This document shows positions 41,756-54,200 of a stretch of DNA of 64,000 bases, in pieces. Below the pieces are notes generated by a model that saw only the letters and a program-made list of their open reading frames with translations, did no database searches and was not told the origin of the DNA. Source of the stretch: Azolla caroliniana (taxonomy: Eukaryota > Polypodiophyta); assembly GCA_043228905.1 (NCBI GenBank), contig JBHGNT010000020.1, positions 1,984,001-2,048,000 on the forward strand. Direction: 5' to 3'. How positions within the stretch are numbered: the first letter of the stretch is position 1; each line of letters starts with the position of its first letter. The position numbers and the translations under genes are program-made.

Positions 41756-43505
41756 CCTCGCACCCGGTAATTCTCGGCGAACCGTACATTACGGCAGCAC
41801 GCATGGAGACGAAAGTACTAGACAACGGTTTGGCGTATGCGTGCGTCAAGAGCCAAGATGGTCAGCATTCCATCCAATTCATGACAGTGCAACCCAACCA
41901 CGAGAGAAACCGCGAGACCCTCGGCGGCGACAACCGAGGGGATTTTTAGAGAGGGCTATCAAGGCATGGGGCTGTGATAGTCCAGACACCCCGGAAGAAC
42001 CCCACACCTGTACCATAGATAGGAAATTTTAGTTCTCCAGTAGCGGAGGTTGTACGATAACCAGCGTAGCTGGCCGGGAAAAGAAGCGGGCGGAAGAGCG
42101 ACTTCGGGCATGCAGAGTCCTCGTCCCTAAAGAGGAAATCAACGGAGCCGTGGAGGCAGTCTCTTTCGATGACACCTTGGGGGAGTTACGGGAGGTGCTC
42201 AGAGAAGGCGTTAGTGAGGACCAGACGATTCCAGTATGTTCGGAAGAGATGTACGAAGTCATCGCCGACTTCGGTAATGGACTCGAGTCGAATCGGATGG
42301 CCCGAGTGGATACGAAGTACAAGACTATGGATCGGAAGGTGAGGCCAATCGCGGCACCCTTGCCGGAGTGCAGCGAGTTACGGATAGAAGGGGTCGCGTC
42401 GGACCCAAGTTTACGAGATCCGGCCAGCATAGGACACATGTTCACCAACATAACGCTACGGGAGCTCAAGATCGGTGGGGGTGGCTTCCTACTGCCGGCG
42501 GAAGAAGACCGGTTTTGGAGAATGCTCGGAAGGCACGGGAAGGCCTTCGCATTCTCGTCGGAGGAGATCGGGTGCGTAGACCCGACGATCGTCGAGGCAA
42601 TGGTGATCTTCACGGTACCGCATGTGTCGTGGAATCTCAAACCGATTCTGGTGCCCAGAGCTCACATCCCGAAGTTGATGGAGCTACTGAAGCAGAAGGT
42701 GGATATGGGCATCCTCGAACCGTCGAGTGCCCCATACTCGAATCTGTGGTTCATGGTGCCAAAGAAGAACGGCACGTTGCGCTTCATATAGGACCTGCAA
42801 CCGGTCAACAAGGTGACCATCCGTAACGCAGGAATCGGGCCGACCATAGACGAGTTCGCGGAGGTCTTAGCCGGAAGGTCTATCTATTCGGTCGGTGACT
42901 TATACTTGGGGTACGACCAGTTCCAACTAGCCGTAGAGAGCAGGGACATCACGACAATGCGGACTCCTCTAGGCTTGGTGCGGATGTGTACCCTACCGCA
43001 AGGAGGAACGAATTCGGTGGCGCACATGGTGAACGCAATGAACAAGGTGCTGAGGGACTGCATCCCGGACATCACTATGTCGTTCCTAGATGACGTACCA
43101 ATAAAAGGGTGTCCAGTGGAGGATGCAGACAAAACAGTCGGGCCGGACGGATGCCGGAGGTTCATCGTGAACCACATCCGCGACTGCGAGGAGGTGCTAC
43201 ATAGACTCGAGAGCGCGTGGCTCACCTTCTCCGAAGAGAAAGCAACGTTCGGGCAGACGGAGATCCTGGTAGTCGGACACCTGTGTTGGCCCCATGGCCG
43301 GAAACCGTCCCCAGCGAAGGTAGAAGCCATCTCCGCGATGAAGGATGATTGTGGATCGGTTACGGAGGTCTCAAAGGTTCCTGGGGGCATGTGCCTTCTA
43401 TCACAGCTGGATTCCGCACTACGCGCATGTCGTGGAACTGCTCTACGGGTTGTTGAAGAAAGGGCGCCGGTTCGAATGGAGGACGGAGCACACGGAGTCG
43501 GTCCA
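41756..43505 (+). pseudogene. GypF1 protease end, linker and reverse transcriptase
   Basis: 41761 resumes with HPVILGEPYITAARMETKVL and ends in a stop near 41949; the next 130 bp are frame-damaged. The linker (REKKRAEERLRACRVLVPK) and RT follow from about 42060: ILEPSSAPYSNLWFMVPKK, TAG at 42789-42791 where Gln is expected, DLQPVNKVTIRNAG, SVGDLYLGYDQFQL (motif A), MRTPLGLVRMCTLPQG, ITMSFLDDVPIKG (catalytic FLDD), LVVGHLCWPHGRKPSP. One extra base near 43368 shifts the frame before RFLGACAFYHSWIPHYAH. It ends at TEHTESV, where CopE1 begins. FLDDVPIKG-type RTs are best known to me from fungi and a few non-seed plant genomes. Confidence 0.85.
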
Positions 43506-43878
43506 TGTGAAATATTGTTTGCAGAAGCATTAGAAAGAACAATACAGAGAGAGAGAGAGAGTACGCGGGAGAGACAGAGAGTGAGAGAGCAAAACACACT
43601 ATTTTTTCAAAATTATATGAATACTCTGTGCTCCTCTTATTTTTACAACGCGCTCATCAACGCTATTTATACAAATCCACACGGGACTGTTAGAAGTACG
43701 GTGTACTTCAATGCTCACACGAGCATCTGACACTAACTACGAGACTATAACTGCCTAGTAGTCTAACCTATACTAGGCTTCCGGTTACGGATTGGATCCG
43801 GCATACTGGCTCCTCTTGCTTACCTGTCCTTACTGGTTATTGAGCCGATCCGGCTCCAGTTGAGCTTGCCGCTCAACA
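43506..43878 (-). repeat. CopE1 3' LTR
   Basis: 373 bp; in element orientation TGTTGAGCGGCAAGC at 43878 to ATATTTCACA at 43506. Polypurine tract CTTGAGGGGGAG (43890-43879) precedes it. AG run at about 43541-43560. Confidence 0.88.
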
Positions 43879-46800
43879 CTCCCCCTCAAGCTCAACCTCT
43901 GTGGCAGCCGGTTTTTCCAACCAACTTCTCCTGGCGTCGCGTTGCCTTGCTCGCGCTCCTTGTCTGGTCCGGTCCCGTATGCCACGACCCCTTTGGTTCT
44001 ACACGCCTCGAGCTTCGGCATGTCTGCTCAATAGGCCCATCTCAGCTCCTTCGCTGCTATGACTCTGGCGCTTGCCGATCCGTCAGTTCCACCGCGATGG
44101 CATCGACTTCTGCTGCGTCTGTGTCTCCTTGGCCTCTCGTTGATCCGACTCATCTGGATCCTTCTATTGATCCGAATCGGCTGTCTCCGACTCGTTCCAA
44201 CTCTTGTCTGAATTGGTATCCTCTGATTCGATTTTCGGCTTCAGGCCTCTCACCACATCGGACCACGTCCAAATCTTGGCCTTCTCCGTGTTTCCCTTGG
44301 CTTCTTCAGCCAGTTCACCGACTTGTTCGGATTTCTTGTCTCCACCTCTACCGGTTCTTCTCTTACCTACGGGTTCAACAGTTTTACCTTTGCCCGTTTC
44401 AGTAGTGTCTTTGCCCTTGCGTCTCCCCCTCAAGTGCGGCACGTCGAGATGCTGAACACCAAGCATTTCGGTAAAGTGCTGCAACTTGTCCGTCTGGAGC
44501 GGCTTGGTGAAGATGTCGGCAACTTGCCGATCCGTGTGAACATACCGTAGTTCAACTTCACCGCTTAGGACCCGCTCACGCACGAAGTGATAATGCACTT
44601 CTATGTGCTTTGTGCGAGCATGGAACATAGGGTTCTTGGCGAGCTGCATGCTGCTGAGGTTATCGCAGTAGATCAGGATCGGGGTCGGTTCCTCGATCCG
44701 CAGGTCTTGAAGTAGCCGCCGAAGCCAAATGGCTTCGCAGATGGCAATGGTTGCGCCCTGGTATTCAGCCTCAGTGCTGGATAGAGCCACTGTTGGCTGC
44801 TTTTTGCTGCTCCACACAACAGCCGCGCTCCCAAGAGAAAACATAAAGCCGGAAGTTGAGCGATGATCCATTGCATCGCCAGCCCAATCGGCATCCGTGT
44901 AGCCGACAAGCTCTTTGGTTATCCCTTGTCGTTATAAGAGCCCCCAGTCCTCAGTGCCGCTTACATACCTCAGTATTCGTTGCACGCACTGAAGGTGTTC
45001 CATGGTCGGCTTCTGCATGAATTGGCTTACCACTCCGACCGGATAGCTAATGTCGGGTCAGGTGATGGTCAAGTAGATTAGGCTTCCGACTATTTGTCGG
45101 AACCGTTTCTCATTGCAGGCTGGTCCGGAGTTGGGACGGATCTTCTGATTCCGGTCCAGGGGTGTGGAGATAGGTCGGCATTCCGTCATGCCGAACTTGT
45201 ACAGTATATTCAACACATAATGGCGTTGAGAAAGCAATATGTCGTCGGGGGTACGGATCACCTCGATCCCCAAAAAATAATGAAGGTCGCCCAAGTCCTT
45301 CATATCGAATGCGTCCGACAACTGGGACTTGACGCGGTTGATTTCCGGAAGACCTGGGCCGGTGATGACTAAATCATCAACATAGAGTAAGATACATACC
45401 GGACCGTTTGAGCCTTGACGGATGAATAGGGAAGAGTCCGACTTAGAGGCAACAAACCCCATCTTTCGCAACCGGTGCGTGATCTTATCATTCCAAGCAC
45501 GGGGGGCTTGCTTCAAGCCATACAACGACTTCCTCAGCCGGCATACCGCCGACTTGTTCACCTCCAACTGAAATCCGGGGGGCTAAGTCATAAAGACTTC
45601 TTCTTCAAGATCTCCTTGAAGGAAGGCATTCTTCACATCCATCTGATGAAGATGCCACCCCCTTGCCGCAGCAACCGCCAATACCACATGAACCGTCGTC
45701 ATCTTCGTTACAGGAGCGAAGGTCTCGTCGTAGTCGATTCCGTGGGTCTGCGCATATCCCTTCGCCACTAACCAGGCCTTGTACCGGTTAACTGTACCGT
45801 CAGCATTGTACTTTACCTTGTACACCCACTTGCATCCGATCGGTTTACAGTGACGGGGAGGGTCAACCAGGTCCCAAGTTCTGTTGGCATCCAGTGCCCG
45901 CATTTCTTCTTCCATAGCGGCACGCCAATTTGCGTCCTTTGCCGTTTCTGCGTAGCTCACCGGCTCACGCACTTCCGCGACCTTGGTCATGTACGCATAA
46001 TGATGTGCCATGTGCTCATTATACCCGTACCATTTAACAGGATCCTTCTGGCGGGTGGACCGGCATAACTCACCGTTACCTGGTATGAGACCCTTCTTGG
46101 CCGGTTCGGTCTTCGTTCCCGAAGATCTGCCTATGTCCTTGTCGAAGTCAAATACGCACCGATCTGACTCATCATTGCCGGTCTCGAATTCCGGCATCTT
46201 CTACTTCCCTTTCTCTTTGTGTGTGAACCGTCTCCTCGGTTCCTTGCGCGGGGAGAGCACGACAGAGTCTCTACTGCTCGCCGTCTCATCATCTGACTGG
46301 TTGGACTAATCCAGTCTCTCATTCGGTCCGCTTAACCGAAACGATTCCGGACTCTCATCTTGAGTCCCGGCTTCATCTTTCTCTGCCTGGGCCAGTTCAA
46401 GCTCACTAGCCCCATCCTCCGACATCAGGTCGGGATCGAAAGTCGGAGTCGGTAAGGAATACCACGATGTTGATTCATCAAACTTGACATCTCGGCTGAC
46501 TCGGACCTGCTTCGTCCGGGGGTTATAACACTTATACCCCTTTTGCTCTTGAGCATAGTCGACTAGGATGCATTTTTCTGATTTTGCATCCAACTTTCTC
46601 CGCTTCTCATCCGGCACATGTACATAGGCTATGATGCCAAATATCCGGAGGTGTCTCAAATTCGGCTTGCGCCCGAAATATAGCTCGTGAGCTAACACCT
46701 TGTCCCCAATCCGGTTCTAGATGTAAACGGCCGTATGGACCGCCTCCGCCCAGTAGAACTTGGGCATGCTCTTTTCCTCCAGCATTGCCCTAATTGCGTC

Positions 46801-48136
46801 AATCAGCGACCGATTCTTCCTTTCGGCCACACCGTTCTGTTGCGGTGTGTATCTACAGCTGAATTCTCGCCGAATTCCTTTTTGTTGCAGATAGTTGTTG
46901 AATTGGCTGGAAAAGTACTCTTTTCCGCCATCCGACCGTAGGCATTTGATCTTCCTCTCCGATTCCCGTTCCACCATCTTCTGGAGGCTCTGAAAACACT
47001 CAAAGACTTCGCTCTTCCGCTCAATGAGGTAGATCCACGTATGCCGTGTGTAGTCGTCGATGAAGGAGACAAAATATCGACTCCCGCCAATGCTAACATT
47101 TTGTGCCGGTCCCCACACATCCGAATGGATAAGATCAAGCTTGTTACGGCTTCGATTTCTTTCGGTGGGGAATGGAAGCCGATGTTGCTTCCCGAGTTGG
47201 CAGGTTTCACAAATCTGGTCTCTCCGGCCGCTAAACTTCGGCAAACCAAAAACGACTTCTTTCGTTTGTAGGTCTTGAAGCCTCCGGTAGTTGACGTGGC
47301 CGATCCACTTGTGCCATAGGTTGATATCCGACTCGACCTTCTGCCCTTTGGCGAACAGTGCGGTGCCGACGTCATTGGTGTTGAGGATAAACATCCTCCC
47401 ATCTTTGCGTCCTTGCGCAATAACTTCGCCCTCATCCTCAATGAAGCACCCGAGGTGCGTAAACCGCACCTGCATCCCCTGGTCGACGATTTGTCCGACC
47501 GACACCAGGTTCTTCGTGATCGTCGGAACATGTAATACATTCATCAGCTTCCCCCTCTGTCCAACGTGGCTCAAAGGGACTTCTCTGACGTGCACGATCG
47601 GGTGGGGAGTGTCGTCTCCGGTTTCGACAACTCCCGGTTGATCCGGCTTCTCCAAAAAGGAGAACCACTCCCTGTGGCTCGTCATGTGGTTCGATGCACC
47701 GGAGTCAACGTACCACACTTCCTCCAATTTGGAAGTGGTCTTCTTCATTGAGTTTGCCTTGTGCTTCATCACCAAGGCTGGCCCCTTACCGTTCTTGGAT
47801 CCTCCCGATCCGTTTGCGTAGTGCGAGTTCTGTCGGCCTTCCTTACCGGTCTTGCCGGATCCAAATTTGTCTGAATTGGCACGCTTTCTCCAACACTCGC
47901 TTTCCCTGTGGCCCTTCTTGCCACAGTAGCAGCATTCTGTAGCAGGTTTGTCTTGCCGGTCTCCGGCACCACTTTGACTCCCCCTACTTGTGGAAGTCCC
48001 GGAACTGTTGTCGGCACGCTCACTGTGCCTTCGTTCCTGCTCTTGCAGGCCGCCTCCATTGCGTGCCGACCTGCCTCGTCCACCACGCCCGCAGGACCGA
48101 TCCGCTCCCGTGTACAGCATCCAGCTGTCTGGGGAT
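43879..48136 (-). pseudogene. CopE1 pol with nonsense-only decay and a charged tail
   Basis: From the GypG junction leftwards: gag end with knuckle CCYCGKKGHRESEC, protease WYVDSGASNHMTSHREW, integrase (QICETCQLGKQ, LIHSDVWGPAQ, LRSDGGKEY, NGVAERKN), linker, RT ([39 protein letters not shown]) and RNase H (GYTDADWAGDAMDHRST, LSSTEAEYQG, RTKHIEVHYHFV). All long segments share one frame. Stops at 46717, about 46303, about 46201, about 45580, about 45055 and about 44935 interrupt it, several at expected Gln or Arg codons. After DVPHLRG about 200 charged residues follow; the frame reads through the polypurine tract as ELEGEC and stops in the LTR. Confidence 0.88.
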
Positions 48137-48141
48137 GCACT

Positions 48142-48607
48142 TGTTACGGGCATGACCATATAATATCCCGTGGTGAGAATTGTCGTAGTATTCTATACAC
48201 GTGGATAAGTGTGAGGGTTAAACAAAGAGTCTAAAGAAGGGGAGGATTACTTTTAATCCTCGGGATTGAGACAACCCATGAGGCCAAGTGTGAACATGGC
48301 TGGGGGCCTTGAGAATTACTATAAATAAGAGGCCTAGCTACCCTCATTTGGGGCATGCATTGACTACGTCGAGACTCTGTCCGTGAGTGGAACGACTCTT
48401 GTAGCAAGCGCGCTATCGTCCAGGTACGACTCGACGCCAAGGCGGTGGTATGGGACGCCGATCGAGGCTCGAGTCCGTCTCGATCCCTTCGCTCGGGGGT
48501 GGTCGGGTGGATCGGCACCCTTCTTTCTCTCTTTTCTCTCTATTCTTTCTAGATCTATCATTGATATATCCTTATTTTATGCTTACTTTAGTACCTAATC
48601 TCTAATA
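48142..48607 (+). repeat. GypG 5' LTR
   Basis: 466 bp, TGTTACGGGCATGACC to ACCTAATCTCTAATA. TATA-like CTATAAATAAGAGG at about 48319-48332. Confidence 0.95.
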
Positions 48608-48609
48608 TT

Positions 48610-48622
48610 TGGTATCAGAGCC
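48610..48622 (+). other. Primer binding site, GypG
   Basis: TGGTATCAGAGCC, Met-tRNA complement, two bases after the LTR. Confidence 0.95.
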
Positions 48623-50305
48623 TATGTACTAACGTTTCTTTTGGTTTTCTTTTTGTCTTCGCGTGGGATGGCGATTGATCGTTGTGCGGTCGCCTTCATG
48701 CAGACAAGGATTAGCGAAAGAACTTCGGTAAATTTTCCTTAATTTTTTATCTAATTTTTCTTCTCCCTTCTATACATGTGTATACTTAATATGTAGTTTT
48801 TTTTTCATATATTCAATGATGTTGACGTGGTATTTAATTGGTTATCTTAAACGTTTACATATGTCCACGAGGTCAATACCTCGTTTGACATATAAATCAT
48901 ATGTGATGAGTGTCGTATGCGTACGAGGTTACTACCTCAATTGCGTATTACGTTCACGAACATATGTTACGTTCGCGTACGAGGTCAATACCTCGCTTCG
49001 TTCGAAATGATATGCGTTGGATTTACTATGCGTAAGAGGTCAATACCTCAATTGCGAATTACGCTTAACCTTATTTTCGGATGTTTCGTGTGCGTAGAGG
49101 TATATGCCTCGATTACGTATCCCGAATACATCATTGTTGGCTATATAAAAAAAACGATTCATTTAGTATACGCATATGTGGTCACTTATATACGTCTCTG
49201 ATCGTATATATGTGATATATTGACATATGTGTATATTTTAGATTACGTGATTCATATCAAATGTTTTCCTAATTGGGGAGAGGATTTTGGTGGCCGTCCT
49301 CACATTTTTGTGAGAATGGCGTTGTCACCATCCCTTTTATCAACAATTTTTATTGTTGAAATTCCCGTTGGTCACTTTGATCTTTCGTTACGTAACGAAC
49401 CTCGTATAGCCAAAATGATGTTGAATACGTCGGGCTTGATCCACATCAAGTAGGGTCGCTCTAATGACACACGTATCCAACATCTCCCCTCGTTACATGG
49501 ATACGATGCCACCATGAGCTCGTTCTTACGAGCGCCATTCGTAATGACGTGACCATGTGATGGGCCACATGAGCCTACGAAGACACAAGGGCTCATTCGG
49601 CTTGACCATTAGGTTACACTTTGGCATATGCCATTGTACTTACGAGGCTTGAGGGTAGGTAGCGTACAACCATAGTGGGTAATAAATGAGGGAGAAATAA
49701 GGCCACTTGACCTATATGTTTCTTTTAAAAAAAACATATAGGGGCAAATGCCTCGCATATCTCGAATCCGCCTCAAACATTAAACATTCAAGACGCGCAA
49801 TCTACTTGGTTGGCTCAAGTGTTTAATGTATTTGTCCTCGAGGTCTCGAGTTCAAATATGACCAACACCATACAACATCGTTGATACATATGACTATAAT
49901 ACATGTTTAGACTTTAGGTCTAAGTGCACTTCGGGGTCCTCGTAATAGGACTTAAAGAGCCGAAACCACATATGTGGGCACAGAAACATAGTTATTGTTA
50001 ACATTTTTTTCGTGTATAAACTATTCATGACGCGAACATACATGGTTGAGCCTCGGGGAGCCGCCATGAAAAAAATCGATATAGAGATCAGGGAAAGGCA
50101 TTCATTTGTCACCCCCATGGTTTTTAAAACACCTCTGTGTTACCATAGTAACCTGATCTTGAACCTCATCTCATACGTCTAGAGGGGTATTGACGTGAGA
50201 TCATGATATCGATTAATGTTTGCCCATGATATGTTTACACCACGACAAGATGTTATGACTATTTGTCTGACCTTATTTTATTTCTTTGCCAGAAATAATC
50301 ATTCA
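48623..50305 (+). other. GypG long untranslated leader
   Basis: About 1.7 kb between primer site and gag ATG, unusually long for a gypsy element. No conserved protein is visible on either strand. It contains the hairpin repeat array at 48868-49110, a tRNA-like stretch with box A TGGCTCAAGTG (49811) and box B-like GAGTTCAAATA (49848), and many short upstream ATGs. A leader of this kind would hinder ordinary scanning. Confidence 0.7.
48868..49110 (+). repeat. Five hairpins spaced about 56 bp in the GypG leader
   Basis: CGAGGTCAATACCTCG (stem CGAGGT/ACCTCG, loop CAAT) is perfect at 48868-48883 and 48980-48995. Variants are GAGGTTACTACCTC at 48925-48938, GAGGTCAATACCTC at 49036-49049 and GAGGTATATGCCTC at 49097-49110. 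Starts are 55-61 bp apart, and the intervening sequence is repeated too (GCGTA before, AATTGCG and TACG after), so these are diverged tandem units. Loop and stem changes mostly keep the pairing. Confidence 0.88.
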
Positions 50306-51196
50306 ATGGCTCAGAATAACGACCCGATGCCCTCCGCTCAAGCGGAAAGACCTCAAGGAAATCCTCCTGGGACAATGTCCATTGAGGCGTATATTTTACA
50401 AGTACAACATTTCCTTCGTTCAACCGCGCAACAGTTGACCGAATTTCGGCAATCTCAAAGTGCTCTCGAGGCACGAGTCATTAGTCTCCAAAATGAGATT
50501 AATAGACCTGATGAGCGTCAGGGTGAACCATCATTTGTCGTAAAGCCATTTACGGGAGATAAAAAGGAAAGAACCGAAGAAGCAATCTGCACGTGGCTGG
50601 GCCGATGGGAGTCTCATTTTGAGCTCTATCCCACGCCAGATAGTACGAAGATTGCATATGTCGGCCGAGAACTAGGGGGTAAGGCCGCCGCTTGGTGGCG
50701 TGGGCTCCGAACTTTGGGGAGATTGCCCGAGACCTGGACAGACTTTGTCACAGTTTTCAAGGGTCAATTTCTACAACCTCCCTCTCGAACCGAGGCAGCA
50801 CAAGCTTTAATGAACCTCTCTAGCAGGAAGTTTTCCTCGCTAGAAGATTATGTCCACCATGCTAGAACCCAAATCCAAAAATCGGGTCTAGAAGGGGACA
50901 ATTGGTTAATAGCTTGTTTTGTCAATGGCATCCCCAATTCGGACTATCACTGGATAGTGCACGATAAGGATCCAAAATCCTTCGAAGAGGCCGTTGAGAT
51001 AGTTCTTCGCTATCAACGCACTTCGAAGAAGGACCATAACAAACCCAACGAAGCGCCCGGGACTAAGCAGTCGCAATTCGTTGGGAAACGCAAGACACCC
51101 AACGAATTCATGGATCGCGATTATAAGCGACAACATCCTTTTTGCGTATTCTGCAAAAAGAAGGGTCATACAAAAGAGCAATGTCGTAAGCTCTAA
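50306..51196 (+). CDS. GypG gag
   Basis: 296 codons from MAQNNDPMPSAQAERP (ATG 50306). The frame is open 90 bp further to an ATG at 50216, but that extension is hydrophobic and unlike gag. Gag core: FTGDKKERTEEAICTWLGRW, AAAWWRGLRTLGRLPETW, FSSLEDYVHHARTQI. The C-terminus is a CCHC knuckle FCVFCKKKGHTKEQCRKL, directly followed by UAA at 51194-51196 and CGG. The frame reopens immediately into pol. Forms the particle shell and binds element RNA. Confidence 0.9.
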   Translation: MAQNNDPMPSAQAERPQGNPPGTMSIEAYILQVQHFLRSTAQQLTEFRQSQSALEARVISLQNEINRPDERQGEPSFVVKPFTGDKKERTEEAICTWLGRWESHFELYPTPDSTKIAYVGRELGGKAAAWWRGLRTLGRLPETWTDFVTVFKGQFLQPPSRTEAAQALMNLSSRKFSSLEDYVHHARTQIQKSGLEGDNWLIACFVNGIPNSDYHWIVHDKDPKSFEEAVEIVLRYQRTSKKDHNKPNEAPGTKQSQFVGKRKTPNEFMDRDYKRQHPFCVFCKKKGHTKEQCRKL

Positions 51197-51277
51197 CGGA
51201 AAGAGCACGACGCCAAACCTAAAGCTACAGATCATAAAGGTCAGATTCCTAATGTCCTTCAGGTCTATACACATCAT

Positions 51278-54200
51278 TTGAGTAATTGTCAATGTTCTTT
51301 CCCTCATTATGTATTGGGTCCCAATGATTTACTACGTGCAAACGGGTATATCAATGGATCTCCCGTACAATTTTTATTTGATTCGGGAAGCTCACACAAT
51401 TTTGTGAATGATCGTTTGGTACAGATATGGGGAATCCAACCCACCGTAAGTGATCACACCTACACGGTGCACTTGGCTGATGGAAGAGTACAACACATCA
51501 ACGGGGCGATTCATTCTTTAGGAATTTCTATTGATACCTATATAGAGGAAGTAGACTTCCATGTAATGAATCTTAGTACCACCGATGTAATACTGGGTTA
51601 TCCCTGGTTTTATAATAAAAGCTCTTCTTTATTTATTGATTGGGTTCGCCATTCCATTTCTTTTGTACTCAACGATTGTACGCATTTTATTCAATGTGTA
51701 ACAAAACAATCCCTCTCGATTGTTTCCTCGTGTCCATCAATATCCGAGTTGTCTTGTTCTACGTTATTTTATTGTGTACTTGATCCGGACATTCACGTTT
51801 ACAATATCGATAATGTCTCGGGTCAATTAACATATTTTGAACAAAAACAACTTGATGAAATCGTAAACGATTTTCGTGATGTTTTTCCGAGTGAACTACC
51901 CGATGGTTTACCTCCTAAACGTAATATAGACCATCGTATAGATATTGTACCTGGCATTGCACCCATTAGTATACCTCCGTATCGCCTAAGTCGATCTGAA
52001 GAGGATGAGGTAGCTAAGCAACTTAAGGACTATTTACGAATGGGTTATATACGTTATAGTAAATCTCCATGGGGTGCACCAGTTCTCTTGGTTAAAAAGA
52101 AAGAGGGCACATGGCGTATGTGTATTAATTACCGACGCTTGAATAAAGTGACGATCAAGAATTCGTACCCATTGCCCCGGGCTGACGATCTAATTGACCG
52201 TCTCCAGGGAGCTCGGTATTTTACGAAACTTGATCTCCGTACTGGCTACCATCAAATACGAATAAGTGAGGACGATGTTCCTAAAACAGCATTTCGTACG
52301 CGCTACGGCCATTATGAGTTTTTGGTTATGCCTTTTGGTTTGACCAATGCTCCGGCTACATTTCAACAAGAAATGAATGACATTTTTCGAGAACAACTTG
52401 GAAAATTTGTCGTTATCTTCTTAGATGATATTTTAGTTTATAGCCGTACATTACAAGAACATGCTAGACATGTCCGCTTTGTTTTACAAATATTGCGTGA
52501 CAAACAATTTTACGCGAAGATCTCAAAATGTGAGTTCTTCAAGAAATCAATTACTTATCTTGGACATCTCATAACCGAACGAGGAGTTGAAATTGATCCT
52601 TCTCGCATCGAGAAAATCAAGCTTTGGCCCACTCTTCGGAATATTCGAGAAGTTCGATCATTCCTTGGTTTTGTCGGATTTTTGCGAAAATCTCTTCGTA
52701 ATTACTCACAATTGACGACGCCGTTTACTGATCTTCTAAAAGGTCAAACGCGTAAGTCTACAAAACCTATTGTGTGGAATGCTACACTAGACCTCGCCTT
52801 TAAGGAACTCAAGGACTTGGTATGCAAGGCTCCTTCACTTCTTTTACCCGATCCTTCAAAACCTTTTGAGGTTGAAACCGACGCAAGCGATTATGCTATA
52901 GGTGCTGTCTTGTATCAAGATGGTAAACCAATAGCATTCGAGAGTAAGAAACTTGATTCTGCCCAATGTCGGTATACCGTTCAAGAAAAGGAATTATTTG
53001 CGGTTATACATGCGCTCAAAACATGGCGCCATTATCTTTATGGAAATCGCTTTGTGGTAACTACGGACCACGAGTCCTTGAAATATTTTTGTGACCAACA
53101 AGACCTGAAAGGTCGTAAGGCACGATGGGCTGATCTCATCCAGGACTTTGATTTTTCCATACGATATCGTAAAGGTTCCATGAATACTGTCGCTGATGCA
53201 CTAAGTCGCATCCGTGAAGTTAACATGCTTAGCTTCACTGAAATAACATCAGATCTTTATGATCACCTTCGAGGAAAGTATCCTGATGACAATTATTTTG
53301 CAAAATACTGGGCAAGAGTCGAGTCTGGAACAGACACCACCACACCCTCGAAGGAATACTTCCACATTGCTAACGGTCTGCTCTACCGTAATGGGAAGGT
53401 TTGTGTTCCAGATTTACCTGAGGTCAAAAAGAGAATTCTTTTTGAATGCCATGATGCACCCTCAGCAGGGCACCCTGGAATACATCGTACACTCGTTCTC
53501 ATCTCCACTCAATTTTATTGGCCTAAGATGCGTCCTGACATACATAGCTATGTGACTAAATGTCACCAATGTCAGGTTAACAAAGCCGAGCGACTTAAAG
53601 CCGCAGGACTTTTACATCCCTTGGACATTCCCAATAATAAGTGGGAAAGTATATCCATGGATTTTATTGTTAGCCTTCCTCGCACCCAAAAAGGTCATGA
53701 TGCCATATGGGTTGTGGTTGACAGACTAACTAAAATGGCCAGATTTATTGCTACTAAAACCACGGTAACAGCTCCTGAATTGACTTACCAATTCGTTGAT
53801 GAGTTATTTCGTTTTTACGGGTTACCGATGGATATCGTGAGTGACCGAGATCCGAAGTTTACTAGTGACTTCTGGACGCAAGTCTTTAAGAAGTTAGAAA
53901 CTACGTTGAGCATGAGCTCCACGGATCATCCTCAATCCGATGGACAGACAGAACGAGTAAATCAAATTATTGAGGACATGCTTCGAGCATACGTTGGTGC
54001 AAAACCAACAAAATGGGAACGTTACCTCCCAATTTTGGAGTTTGCTTATAACAGCTCCAAGCATACGTCGACGGGATATAGTCCTTTTATGTTGATGTAT
54101 GGATTTCAGCCACGAGCCCCGATTGATGTTAATATACATCATGATGAGTTGCGAAGTACGCAAAACTTTCTTCGGGATATGCAAGATATGTTGCATATTG

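Noticed and set aside
43501-43505. GTCCA/GTCTG as a clean target duplication for CopE1
   Set aside because: Only three of five bases agree; the boundary is supported by LTR ends and GypF1 frame continuity instead.
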